Below, piece after piece: positions 1 to 7,577 of a stretch of 31,252 nucleotides of DNA. Positions within the stretch are counted from its first letter, which is position 1, and each line of letters starts with the position of its first letter. The stretch spans positions 1 to 31,252 of the forward strand of contig CAWVRK010000020.1 of the NCBI GenBank assembly GCA_963932955.1. Direction: 5' to 3'. Made by a program: the position numbers and the translations under genes. The notes beneath the pieces are model-generated. The model saw only the letters and a program-made list of their open reading frames with translations. It did not search any database and was not told where the DNA came from. This stretch comes from Flavicella sp963932955 (GTDB lineage Bacteria > Bacteroidota > Bacteroidia > Flavobacteriales > Flavobacteriaceae).

Positions 1-935
1 GCCAACCGAAAGAAATGAAAACATGGTGACTGCACGAACGATAGAAGGTGAAAGGCCTGCCAAAAAAGCATAGGTCCACAAAGCGCTAAAAAGAACAGCT
101 GTTTTCCAAAACCTCCCTTTGGGTAGCAATTCCAAAGGTTTGAGTAAAAAATTCAAAAACAAAAGCAACACACCTACATGCAAACCCGAAACGGCCAAAA
201 TATGAACCACTCCCGCATCGGCAAAGGCCTGTTGTTGCATTTTGGAAATGTGACTGCGTTCTCCGAGCAACATCGCTTCTGTGATGGACAACACCTCTTT
301 GTCTGCAATGTTTTTGGAAAGTATGTGCAATAAATTTGACCTGAATTGATGGGCCATCCGTTTCAAATTGTATTTGCTTTCATCCAAAAGGATCCAATGT
401 CCCTTCTTCAAAAACAATTGATGTGAGATCTGCTGCGACTCCATATAGGATTTGTAGCTGAAGGCATAAGGATTCAAAGGACCTCTGATCTCTTTGAGTT
501 CTCCATGACAAGCGAGCAAGTCTCCATAGTGGACGGAAGAACCAAGGCTGTCCATCGCTATTTTCAAAAGGAGCATCGTGTTTGCGCCTTGCCCCTCTTG
601 AAAGATTCTTTTTGCCCGAAAGCGGTCTTGATCAGCAGTCGATTTCAACCGGTCTATGACTTTTAAAACAAGTGGAGCAGACAGCGTGTTTTCAATTGGA
701 ACAGCTCCCTTTTTTGGAGAGGTACGAATTGCAATTGAAAGCATTCCTAAAAAAAAAAAGCGATGCCAACTCCCAAGACAAAGCGCTTCAAAAAGAAGAA
801 ACCCCCGCCAAAAAGGACGACTGCTACAAAAAGAAAATTTATGGAAAAGAGGTCTTTAAAATGGTATTGGCAAAAGATGCCAAGCACAAAAAAAACCAAC
901 ACGTGTGTGGGTGCAAAATCAAACAATTTCTTCAT
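1..935 (-). CDS. comEC: ComEC/Rec2-family DNA uptake channel, N-terminal part, frameshifted, runs off the left edge
   Basis: This is the N-terminal half of a ComEC-type competence channel, which carries single-stranded DNA across the inner membrane. The reading frame begins at ATG 935 (MKKLFDFAPTHVL) with two or three hydrophobic segments. It hits TAG immediately after eleven Ts (minus strand; plus 749-759). One base over, the frame is open from 747 to position 1 and carries family hallmarks: LLGERSHIS, AGVVHILAVSGLHVG and AGLSPSIVRAVTMFS, all typical of the Competence domain. Twelve or nine Ts would restore one frame. The alternative TTG start at 953 is less likely than ATG 935. The gene lies 37 bases after lpxB and probably shares its transcript. 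The break may be a sequencing error, phase variation, slippage-corrected expression or true inactivation. The family call is firm; the functional state is unknown. Confidence 0.85.
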
Positions 936-972
936 AGCCTTTAGAAGGTACAAAAAAATAGCGGTCGGGTTC

Positions 973-2076
973 TTAGCCGATCAGGAGAGCTGCAACTTTT
1001 TTAGAAGCTCCCGCACCACCCAATTTCATTCGAAGAGCATCGTATTCCGAAGCCATTTCTTCCCGAACGGCTGGTTCTAAAATTTTTTTCAACTCGATTT
1101 CCAAACGATTGGGCTCAAAAGCGTCTTGAACAAGTTCTGTGACCACTTCCCGATTTAAAATCAAATTTACCAAAGAGATGAATTTCAAATTCACCAAGCG
1201 CTTTCCTATTTGGTAAGAAAGCCAACTGGTCTTGTAACAAACGATCTCCGGCACTTTGAACAAAGCCGTCTCTAATGTGGCCGTCCCCGAAGTGACCAAG
1301 GCTGCAGTGGAGACCGACAGCAAGTCATAGGTGTCATTGCTGACAAAACGGACGTCGTAACGGATGGTAAAGGGTTTGTAAAAATCAAAATCTTGAGATG
1401 GCGCACCGGCTATCACAAATTGATGGTTGGGAAAGCGAGGCAGCATCTCCAACATGACTGAGAGCATTTTGGAAATTTCTTGTTTTCGACTTCCTGGCAA
1501 CAAGGCGATGATTGGAAGAGATGTCAATCGGTGCTTTTCCCGAAAAACAGCCTCATCGACTGCAGGTCTTGCTACGATAACATCCAAAAGAGGATGTCCA
1601 ACAAAATGAACAGGAAATTGGTGTTTTTGTTCGTAAAACTCCTTTTCAAAAGGCAAGATGACATACATTTTGTCTACATCTCTCTTGATTTTTTGAATTC
1701 TATTTTCTTTCCAGGCCCATAATTGGGGTGAAATGTAGTAGTGCACTGGTATTTGATGTTGTTTCGCAAAAGCTGCAATGCGCATGTTGAATCCTGGATA
1801 ATCGACCAAAACCAATACATCAGGTTGAAAATGCAACAGGTCTTGTTTGCAAAGTTTTATGTTTCCAAGAATGGTTTTTAAATTTTTCAGAACCTCAGCA
1901 AATCCCATAAAGGAAAGGTCGCGGTAATGTTTGACGAGGGTTCCCCCGACCTGTTGCATCAAATCACCACCCCAAAAGCGAAACTCCGCATGGGGGTCTT
2001 TCTCTAACAAGGCTTTCATGAGGTTGGAAGCGTGTAAGTCTCCTGAGGCTTCTCCGGCGATGATGTAATATTTCAT
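973..2076 (-). CDS. lpxB: Lipid-A-disaccharide synthase
   Basis: LpxB joins UDP-2,3-diacylglucosamine to lipid X (2,3-diacylglucosamine-1-phosphate), forming the tetra-acylated disaccharide of lipid A at the inner face of the inner membrane (GT19 family, GT-B fold). At 367 residues it has normal length. Family blocks are seen in order: the N-terminal AGEASGDLHASNLM (about residues 7-20), VLVDYPGFNMRIA, YYISPQLWAWKENR, the LLPGSRKQEI loop and VTSGTATLETALF near the sugar-nucleotide site. It starts at ATG 2076. It sits downstream of surE and a small membrane protein and upstream of comEC, all on the same strand, in an order I recall from Flavobacteriaceae. A 65-base gap precedes it with no clear TAnnTTTG promoter, so read-through from surE is likely. 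Confidence 0.96.
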   Translation of the reverse strand: MKYYIIAGEASGDLHASNLMKALLEKDPHAEFRFWGGDLMQQVGGTLVKHYRDLSFMGFAEVLKNLKTILGNIKLCKQDLLHFQPDVLVLVDYPGFNMRIAAFAKQHQIPVHYYISPQLWAWKENRIQKIKRDVDKMYVILPFEKEFYEQKHQFPVHFVGHPLLDVIVARPAVDEAVFREKHRLTSLPIIALLPGSRKQEISKMLSVMLEMLPRFPNHQFVIAGAPSQDFDFYKPFTIRYDVRFVSNDTYDLLSVSTAALVTSGTATLETALFKVPEIVCYKTSWLSYQIGKRLVNLKFISLVNLILNREVVTELVQDAFEPNRLEIELKKILEPAVREEMASEYDALRMKLGGAGASKKVAALLIG

Positions 2077-2141
2077 GGGTGGTTGTTTGTAGAAATTTGT
2101 TTTTTATTGCGTTTTAAAAAGCTTTTATTGGACTATTGCAT

Positions 2142-2429
2142 TTAGATAAATTTCAAAACCAAGGTGACAAAAGCAATGCAAAGGGTCGCTAACAAGACCC
2201 CTTTGGCTCTGTTATCTTGTCTTTTTTTGATGTATATGAAAAACACAAAAAGATTGGGAAGTGCTCCCAAGCTAAGAATTTCACCATACAAGCCACCTTC
2301 CTCAATCATTTGGAAAGCTTGGGAGTAACTGTGTTTTGAAAACAGTTCCAAGTACAAGATGACTCCTGAGAGTGTCGCAAACAGTGCGGTAAAAAATCCG
2401 TAACCAAGTTCTTTTTGAGTTCTTTTCAT
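2142..2429 (-). CDS. Small membrane protein of the surE-lpxB operon, unknown function
   Basis: This 95-residue protein has about three hydrophobic segments (roughly residues 12-30, 52-67 and 76-94), split by a polar stretch around residues 30-48 and by a basic loop (IKKRQDNRAKG). The loops suggest an inner-membrane protein. Its ATG starts one base after the surE TAA stop, which implies translational coupling, and lpxB follows 65 bases later. I do not recognise a domain. Position between surE and lpxB suggests a conserved envelope-related partner, but that is inference only. The tight spacing and clean membrane pattern make it a real gene rather than a chance reading frame. Confidence 0.82.
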   Translation of the reverse strand: MKRTQKELGYGFFTALFATLSGVILYLELFSKHSYSQAFQMIEEGGLYGEILSLGALPNLFVFFIYIKKRQDNRAKGVLLATLCIAFVTLVLKFI

Positions 2430-2430
2430 C

Positions 2431-3201
2431 TTACAAGTCCCAGGAATTTAGTGTTTGAATAAAATGATGGGCTGTCAAATCAAATTGTACAGGGACGACT
2501 GATACATAGTGATTTTCCAAAGCAAACTCATCGGTATCTTCTCCCCCATCCAAATTTTCAAATTCACCCGTCAACCAATAGTATTGCTTGCCCATAGGAT
2601 TGACGCGTTTGTCAAATTTCTCGTTCCAATTGGCCCGTGCCTGCCGGGCAATTTTGATGCCTTTGTATGGACTTTTACAAGGTTTTGGGAAATTCACATT
2701 CAAAACAACGCCATCTGGCAAACCATTTTTCAATACGTTCGAAGCGATGGATTTTACATAGGGTTCCAATCCTTCAAAATTAGCATCCCAATCATAGTCC
2801 AACAAAGAAAACCCAATAGAGGGAATGCCTTCAATCCCTGCTTCAACTGCAGCACTCATGGTTCCCGAATAGATCACATTGATGGACGCATTGGATCCGT
2901 GATTGATTCCAGAAACACACAAATCAGGTTTGCGCTTGAGCACTTCTTTGATGGCCAACTTGACACAATCTGCAGGAGTCCCTGAACATTCGTATTCAGG
3001 GGTTGTACTTGTGTAAGTATGCGCTTTGTTGACATATAAGGTGGCGTCCAAAGTGATGGCATGTCCCTTTCCACTTTGAGGACTGTCAGGTGCAACCACA
3101 ACAACATCGCCTAGGCTTTGCATCACGTGGACCAATTTTCGAATTCCTGGAGCAGTGATTCCATCATCATTGGTCACTAAAATTAAAGGCCTTCTTTCCA
3201 T
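2431..3201 (-). CDS. surE: 5'/3'-nucleotidase SurE
   Basis: SurE is a divalent-metal-dependent nucleotidase that dephosphorylates nucleoside monophosphates and is linked to stationary-phase survival. The diagnostic N-terminus VTNDDG (residues 9-14) supplies the metal-binding Asp12-Asp13. The conserved serine lies in PDSPQSGKGHAIT (Ser43), and SGINHGSNASINVIYSGT is the second family block. Length (256 residues) is normal. It is the first gene of a leftward run (surE, small membrane protein, lpxB, comEC). A TAAGTTTG promoter-like box (3219-3226) lies just upstream, giving a short leader. The gene is divergent from the S41 protease across 213 bases. Confidence 0.96.
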   Translation of the reverse strand: MERRPLILVTNDDGITAPGIRKLVHVMQSLGDVVVVAPDSPQSGKGHAITLDATLYVNKAHTYTSTTPEYECSGTPADCVKLAIKEVLKRKPDLCVSGINHGSNASINVIYSGTMSAAVEAGIEGIPSIGFSLLDYDWDANFEGLEPYVKSIASNVLKNGLPDGVVLNVNFPKPCKSPYKGIKIARQARANWNEKFDKRVNPMGKQYYWLTGEFENLDGGEDTDEFALENHYVSVVPVQFDLTAHHFIQTLNSWDL

Positions 3202-3218
3202 TTGTAAAATCTATTGAA

Positions 3219-3226
3219 CAAACTTA
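3219..3226 (-). promoter_or_regulatory. Candidate -7 box for surE
   Basis: TAAGTTTG on the minus strand matches the Bacteroidetes -7 consensus TAnnTTTG and lies 17 bases upstream of the surE ATG. A poor TTTC-like -33 element is about 25 bases further out, so only the -7 box is convincing. Confidence 0.45.
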
Positions 3227-3349
3227 CTATATTTTTTAAGGATTCCCTTCGGAAACAATTAACATTTTGTAAAGAAATAAATAGGTCTTTTTGGCTATTC
3301 TTGCAATAAACCCGCAGATATGCAGTCACGTTAAAAAAAATGAATGTAT

Positions 3350-3383
3350 TTTAGTAGTGCGGATGAACAGCCTTTATTTTTTG
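3350..3383 (+). promoter_or_regulatory. Weak candidate promoter for the S41 protease
   Basis: TTTA (3350-3353), a 21-base spacer and TATTTTTTG (3375-3383) approximate TTTG-N-TAnnTTTG, but each element deviates (one substitution, one extra T). It would start transcription near 3389, about 25 bases before the protease ATG. No better match was seen in the 3202-3414 gap. Confidence 0.28.
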
Positions 3384-3414
3384 CGCCAATCCTATTTTAT
3401 CTGAATTAAATTTT

Positions 3415-5535
3415 ATGTTCCTTTTTAAAAAAAATAAACCTTTCGTATTGCTTTTTGTAATGAGTGGATTTCTCTTTGGATTTTCAACACAAAACAATCC
3501 AGACCCACAAAAAGACAAGGTGCTTATCGGTGTTTTGCGTTATATTCTAAAAAATGGACATTACGAACCCAAGACCCTAGACGATGCTTTTTCCAAAGCG
3601 GTCTTTAAAAACTTCATCGATGAAATGGATCCGATGCGCAGGTATTTTACACAAAAAGACCTGCAAGAATTCTCCACCTACAAAACTAAGATTGACGACC
3701 AATTGAAAAGAGAAGATTTCGAATTTTACGAGGCGGTCATGAAAAAGTTTGAACTTCGTTTTCAAGAATCCAAAAGCTACTACAAAGAACATCTCCTGTT
3801 TCCTTTTGATTTTGACAAAGAAGAAACCATTGATGTGGACTACGAGACGTTGGAATTCGCGAAAAACCAAAAGGAACTGCTCGACTATTGGAGAAAACAA
3901 TTGAAACTGAATACATTGAGCAAACTTCAAAACCTGTCCATCCAAGAAAATGACAAAAAAGAAGAGGACAGCACCTATGTGAGAAAGCCGTTTGTCACTT
4001 TGGAAGAAGAGGCCCGCGGAAAGACAAGGGAATACTTGGACGAGCTTTGCAAGCGTATTGAAAAACTAGACCATACGGATTGGTTTGCCACTTACACCAA
4101 CTGCATTGTGGAAGAATTTGACCCCCACACCACATATTTTGCACCCAAAATAAAAGAGCAGTTTGACATCAATATTTCCGGTACCATTGAAGGAATCGGG
4201 GCACGATTACAAGAAAAGAACGACTATACCAAAATTATTGAGCTGATTTCAGGTGGACCTGCTTGGAAACAAGGTGAATTGGAAGTGGGCGACATCATCT
4301 TAAAAGTAGCTCAAGCTGACGAAGAAAGCAAAGACATCGTTGGAATGCGCTTGGAAGACGCCATCAAATTGATCAAAGGAAAAAAAGGAACTAAAGTAAT
4401 TTTGACAGTCAAAAAAGTAGACAAAACAATTCGAAAAATAAGCATCATTCGCGATGTAGTGGAACTGGAAGATACTTTTGTAAAATCATGCATCGCGCTG
4501 AAAAACGGCAAAAAATACGGTGTCATCAACCTTCCTAAATTTTACATCAATTTCAACGACCTCACATCTCGAGACTCTGGAAAAGACATGGCGCTTGAGA
4601 TTGAAAAGTTAAAAAAAGAAAACATAGAAGGAATTTTAATTGACTTGAGAAACAATGGAGGAGGCTCTTTGAAAACTGCAATTGAAATCGGAGGTCTTTT
4701 TATTGAAAAAGGGCCCATTGTTCAGGTGAAGTATCGAGACAACGAACCCTCAGTAAAAAGTGACGTAGATCCAAACGTGCAGTGGGAAGGTCCTTTGGTT
4801 ATTTTGGTCAACGAACTTTCGGCTTCTGCCTCTGAAATCCTCGCAGCTGCTATGCAAGATTACAAAAGGGCGGTGGTCATCGGAAGCAATCAAACCTATG
4901 GAAAAGGAACCGTTCAAAACGTGATTCCTTTGAACAAATATTACAATTACCCTCAAGATTTGGGTGCTGTCAAATTGACCATTCAAAAGTTTTACAGAAT
5001 CAATGGGGGCTCTACTCAATTGGAAGGAGTCCAACCAGACATTAAGACTCCAAGCAAATACAGTTATGTGAAAATTGGAGAAAGAGAGCAGCCAAACCCC
5101 CTGAAATGGGACAAAATAGAAAAGGTTTCTTTCAGTCCCTTGAATTTTTACAAAAATCGAGAGGAAGTAGTTCGAAAAAGCATTTCTCGGATCGCCAAAA
5201 GCAAAAAGTTTGTCATGATCAATTCGTATGCTCAATTTTTAAAGGATGGCAATGACAACAATTCCTTTTCTTTGAACTATAAGACTTCGGAGGAAGAACA
5301 AAAAAAACACGAAAAAAAAATCGAAGCATTCAACGAAGTGTTTGACTTCCATTCTTCTATTGAGTTCAAAAATCCACAAAAAGAGATGGACTTGATTCAA
5401 ACAGACACCGTATTGGCATCCAAAAGAGCGGCCTGGCACCAAAGTCTTCAAAAAGACATTTATATAGAGGAGTCTTTGCAAGTGCTTTCCGAACTCAAAA
5501 CAAGGCAAAACTCTGGATATATTGCCCGGAAATAA
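3415..5535 (+). CDS. Tail-specific (C-terminal processing) protease, S41A family
   Basis: This 706-residue periplasmic serine protease is of the Tsp/Prc type, which degrades or trims proteins from their C-termini. An N-terminal signal segment (about residues 5-24: basic KKNK, then hydrophobic) precedes the Tsp N-terminal helical domain (about 30-220), a PDZ domain (about 240-335, IEGIGARLQ and GDIILKVAQ), the S41 core (about 355-545) and a C-terminal DUF3340-like tail. The active site is visible as NELSASASEILAAAMQDY, with Ser471 as nucleophile by comparison with E. coli Prc (Ser430), and YGKGTVQ with Lys497. All catalytic residues appear intact. The next gene, a permease, begins 12 bases after its stop, so the two are probably co-transcribed. 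The symbol prc/tsp would fit, but paralogues are common in Flavobacteria. Confidence 0.95.
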   Translation: MFLFKKNKPFVLLFVMSGFLFGFSTQNNPDPQKDKVLIGVLRYILKNGHYEPKTLDDAFSKAVFKNFIDEMDPMRRYFTQKDLQEFSTYKTKIDDQLKREDFEFYEAVMKKFELRFQESKSYYKEHLLFPFDFDKEETIDVDYETLEFAKNQKELLDYWRKQLKLNTLSKLQNLSIQENDKKEEDSTYVRKPFVTLEEEARGKTREYLDELCKRIEKLDHTDWFATYTNCIVEEFDPHTTYFAPKIKEQFDINISGTIEGIGARLQEKNDYTKIIELISGGPAWKQGELEVGDIILKVAQADEESKDIVGMRLEDAIKLIKGKKGTKVILTVKKVDKTIRKISIIRDVVELEDTFVKSCIALKNGKKYGVINLPKFYINFNDLTSRDSGKDMALEIEKLKKENIEGILIDLRNNGGGSLKTAIEIGGLFIEKGPIVQVKYRDNEPSVKSDVDPNVQWEGPLVILVNELSASASEILAAAMQDYKRAVVIGSNQTYGKGTVQNVIPLNKYYNYPQDLGAVKLTIQKFYRINGGSTQLEGVQPDIKTPSKYSYVKIGEREQPNPLKWDKIEKVSFSPLNFYKNREEVVRKSISRIAKSKKFVMINSYAQFLKDGNDNNSFSLNYKTSEEEQKKHEKKIEAFNEVFDFHSSIEFKNPQKEMDLIQTDTVLASKRAAWHQSLQKDIYIEESLQVLSELKTRQNSGYIARK

Positions 5536-5546
5536 ACGTTTCATCC

Positions 5547-6626
5547 ATGAGGACTTCTTCCAAAACTCTCACTTCCAAAGCAGTCCAGCGGTTTTCTAAA
5601 AATACTACTGGAATGGTCTCGTTTATATACATTCTTCTTTGTGGCTGCATCGCGGTCAGCTGTTATTTGATTAGTCCAGACAATTCTCAAAACGCAAATC
5701 AAATGCACCTTGAGATTCACTCTAAAAAACCTGGGTTTACAGCCCAAATCCTCGAAATCCCTTCTCAAAAAAAGACTTCTTTTTTTACAAAATTGATCAA
5801 TGGGGATCAATTTCCAGCAACTGAAATTTTGATTGACTCCTATCGGATATCAGGGAAGCATTTGATTGTAAAAAAAAGAAAAGAATTTGACATTGAACAC
5901 AAATTCCCACTGTCGATTTTTGAAGAACCTGTTGAGTCTTATATACAATCTAAAACCTATTATTTTGGAACGGACAAATTCGGCAGGGACTTATTGAGTA
6001 GGATCCTAATCGGCACGCGAATTTCTTTTTCCATTGGTTTTATTGCCGTTTTAATTTCTTTAATCATTGGAACGAGTATTGGAGCAATTGCAGGTTATTA
6101 CGGAGGTAAAATTGATGCTTTATGCATGTGGTTGATCAATGTAACTTGGTCCATCCCCACGCTCTTATTAGTGATTGCAATTACCTTGGCATTGGGAAAA
6201 GGGGTTTGGCAGGTTTTTATCTCCGTAGGACTGACGATGTGGGTTGAGGTTGCAAGAGTGGTCCGAGGCCAGGTACTAAGCGTCAAAACAAATCAATATG
6301 TTGAAGCCGCAAAAGCCTTGGGGTTTTCGGATTTTAGAATTGTTTTCAAACACATTCTACCCAACATTGCAGCGCCAATTATTGTGATATCTGCAGCCAA
6401 CTTTGCGGCTTCTATTCTGATTGAGAGCGGTCTGAGCTTTTTAGGAATTGGAGCACAACCTCCCATTCCTTCTTGGGGAGGCATCGTAAAAGACCACTAT
6501 AGCTACTTATTGCTAGGAAAACCCTATTTGGCAGTACTCCCCGGAATGGCAATCTCAACACTTGTCATGGCATTTGTTTTTACTGGCAATGCACTGCGGG
6601 ACGCTTTGGACGTGAAAGACCTATAA
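5547..6626 (+). CDS. ABC transporter permease, OppC/DppC family
   Basis: This 359-residue inner-membrane subunit resembles the second permease of oligopeptide/dipeptide importers. Recognisable blocks are FGTDKFGRDLLSRILIGTR (about residues 138-156), a BPD-type permease core with five membrane segments, the EAA loop EAAKALGFSDFRIVFKH that docks the ATPase, and SGLSFLGIGAQPPIPSWG. The first membrane segment is at about residues 24-44. The stretch between it and the GTDxxGRD block is about 95 residues, roughly twice the usual in DppC, so there is an extra extracytoplasmic insert. No partner permease, ATPase or substrate-binding protein is nearby. It follows the Tsp protease by 12 bases, which hints that peptides released by the protease could be the cargo, but that is inference. 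Confidence 0.9.
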   Translation: MRTSSKTLTSKAVQRFSKNTTGMVSFIYILLCGCIAVSCYLISPDNSQNANQMHLEIHSKKPGFTAQILEIPSQKKTSFFTKLINGDQFPATEILIDSYRISGKHLIVKKRKEFDIEHKFPLSIFEEPVESYIQSKTYYFGTDKFGRDLLSRILIGTRISFSIGFIAVLISLIIGTSIGAIAGYYGGKIDALCMWLINVTWSIPTLLLVIAITLALGKGVWQVFISVGLTMWVEVARVVRGQVLSVKTNQYVEAAKALGFSDFRIVFKHILPNIAAPIIVISAANFAASILIESGLSFLGIGAQPPIPSWGGIVKDHYSYLLLGKPYLAVLPGMAISTLVMAFVFTGNALRDALDVKDL

Positions 6627-6629
6627 AAG

Positions 6630-6655
6630 CAAAGGATTTTATCTTTTCTGTTTTA
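6630..6655 (+). terminator. Weak candidate terminator after the permease gene
   Basis: AAAGGAT and ATCTTTT can pair with one G-U around a TTT loop, followed by CTGTTTT. The stem is AT-rich and short, so support is modest. Confidence 0.3.
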
Positions 6656-6756
6656 AAAAAATGAATTAAAATTTTCATTTATTTGTTTAAAAAAAGGTGT
6701 TTACCCCCTATTCTATTACTCAATATTGTTTCATCTTTGTGTAACTATCAGTTGAC

Positions 6757-6842
6757 ATTAACAAATGTTAATTGTTGGGTCGAAAAATACTTGGGGTAAG
6801 TATTTAGTACGAATGATAAGGGCACTCTTAGGAGTGCCTTTT
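6757..6842 (+). ncRNA. Candidate structured RNA: three tandem stem-loops ending in an intrinsic terminator
   Basis: Three hairpins lie head to tail in non-coding DNA. The first is ATTAAC/GTTAAT around AAAT (6757-6772). The second is an 8-bp stem, AAATACTT/AAGTATTT, around GGGGT (6785-6805). The third is a GC-containing 10-bp stem, AAGGGCACTC/GAGTGCCTTT, around TTAG (6818-6841), followed by T-rich sequence typical of an intrinsic terminator. Nothing in the reading frames here looks coding. A partial -7 match, CATCTTTG (6732-6739), lies upstream without a good -33 element. It could be a small RNA, the 3' end of the permease transcript, or a leader left from the decayed phoH gene downstream. I recognise no named family. 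Confidence 0.45.
6818..6842 (+). terminator. Intrinsic terminator
   Basis: This 10-bp hairpin (AAGGGCACTC, loop TTAG, GAGTGCCTTT, one G-U pair) runs into TTTTGATTTT. It is the strongest terminator-like element between the permease and dnaN, and closes either the protease-permease transcript or the RNA element above. Confidence 0.75.
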
Positions 6843-6939
6843 GATTTTATATATTTGAAACATATCAGAATTTTTAGAACAATACCCTTTCTGTTTATCG
6901 ACAACTTTTTCTCATATCTTTCAGACCGAATTTGTATTT

Positions 6940-6947
6940 TATATTTG
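6940..6947 (+). promoter_or_regulatory. Candidate -7 box upstream of the phoH remnant
   Basis: TATATTTG matches TAnnTTTG and lies about 64 bases before the remnant's ATG. No clear -33 TTTG sits at the usual distance. It may be a relic promoter. A second TATATTTG occurs at 6850-6857. Confidence 0.35.
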
Positions 6948-7010
6948 GGAAACTTGTTGTCTTTAATATAAATATATTTTCGCACTGTTAAGAACCCTAA
7001 TATTTCTTCA

Positions 7011-7375
7011 ATGCTATTTTTACTGGATACTTCTGTACTTTTATTTGACCACAATGCCCTCACTAATTTTTAAGAATACAATGTTGTCATCCCCATTACT
7101 GTTTAGGAGGAACTTGACAATTTTAAACTCGGAAATGAAACCAAAAATTTCAAAGCGAGAACCATCATTCCCATCAACAATAGAGACAACGGTTTTTTTA
7201 TCGGAGACATCCTCCAAATTGAAACTCCATATATGGAAGAACAGAGCAATGGACTCTCTTACCTTAATGACCTTAACTGATCTACAGATTGAAAAGACAG
7301 TCTTTGTTCGCACATGTCAAATTGGAAAAAGGGGAACGCTCAGGATTGGCTAATTTGGCAAATGAACACCTTTGA
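7011..7375 (+). pseudogene. Decayed PhoH/YlaK-family gene (PIN domain start joined to ATPase end, middle deleted)
   Basis: Reading past stops gives both ends of a PIN-PhoH ATPase. From 7011 the frame reads LLDTSVLLFDHNAL, then TAA (7071), then YNVVIPITV, then TAG (7104), then EELDNFKLGNETKNFKAR. This matches the PIN-domain opening of flavobacterial PhoH proteins (LDTSVxLxDHNA...VVIPITVLEELDxFKxGNxTKNFxAR). The frame then passes directly to TIIPINNRDNGFFIGDI, GDILQIETPY and EEQSNGLSYL, which is the last ATPase block, then TGA (7278). A shifted frame continues with LKRQSLFAHVKLEKGE and RSGLANLANEHL to TGA 7375, the normal C-terminal end. About 320-330 residues, including the Walker A region, are missing. 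There are thus two nonsense codons, a large internal deletion and a frameshift. An intact family member is about 450 residues. Identification rests on remembered family sequence, but two separate ends agree in order and strand. Confidence 0.85.
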
Positions 7376-7410
7376 GTAATAGTCCTTTTTTGCCCTGTAT
7401 TTTCAAGTGG

Positions 7411-7447
7411 ATGTTTTTAACAATACAGGTAGAATTGTTAAAAACAT
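7411..7447. repeat. Perfect 14-bp inverted repeat abutting the dnaN promoter
   Basis: ATGTTTTTAACAAT (7411-7424) and ATTGTTAAAAACAT (7434-7447) are exact reverse complements around a 9-base spacer. The right arm ends 4 bases before the dnaN -33 element. A second 7-bp inverted repeat, CCTGTAT (7394-7400) with ATACAGG (7423-7429), overlaps it, so the two pairings would compete in RNA. It could be an operator or an RNA hairpin. It lacks the GC-rich stem and T-run of a terminator. Confidence 0.8.
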
Positions 7448-7450
7448 TTC

Positions 7451-7481
7451 TTTGTACGGACCTGCATTTTTAATATATTTG
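7451..7481 (+). promoter_or_regulatory. dnaN promoter
   Basis: TTTG (7451-7454), a 19-base spacer and TATATTTG (7474-7481) are a full match to the Bacteroidetes housekeeping promoter. Transcription should begin near 7487, leaving a leader of about 90 bases that contains a small TTCAC/GTGAA hairpin near 7505-7517. Confidence 0.8.
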
Positions 7482-7577
7482 TGTATGTTGTTGAATTCGA
7501 AATTTCACTTCGTGAACGCAACCTTATTCATTCAACCATGCTAAAAAGTGCGAAGCTAGCACACAAAAAAATAACCC

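Noticed and set aside
2509..2985. A 158-codon open frame on the plus strand
   Set aside because: It lies fully opposite surE, whose motifs and coupling make it the real gene.
4750..5235. A 161-codon frame on the minus strand
   Set aside because: Antisense to the catalytic core of the S41 protease, with no recognisable domain.
6758..7063. Minus-strand 101-codon frame across the hairpin region
   Set aside because: Low-complexity, no domain and it covers the hairpins and terminator.
7041..7353. Open frames of 90-102 codons on both strands
   Set aside because: They are other-frame shadows of the phoH relic, whose own frame matches a known family.
7376..7577. Possible replication origin next to dnaN
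   Set aside because: dnaA is absent and I see no cluster of DnaA boxes; the dyad alone does not make an origin.
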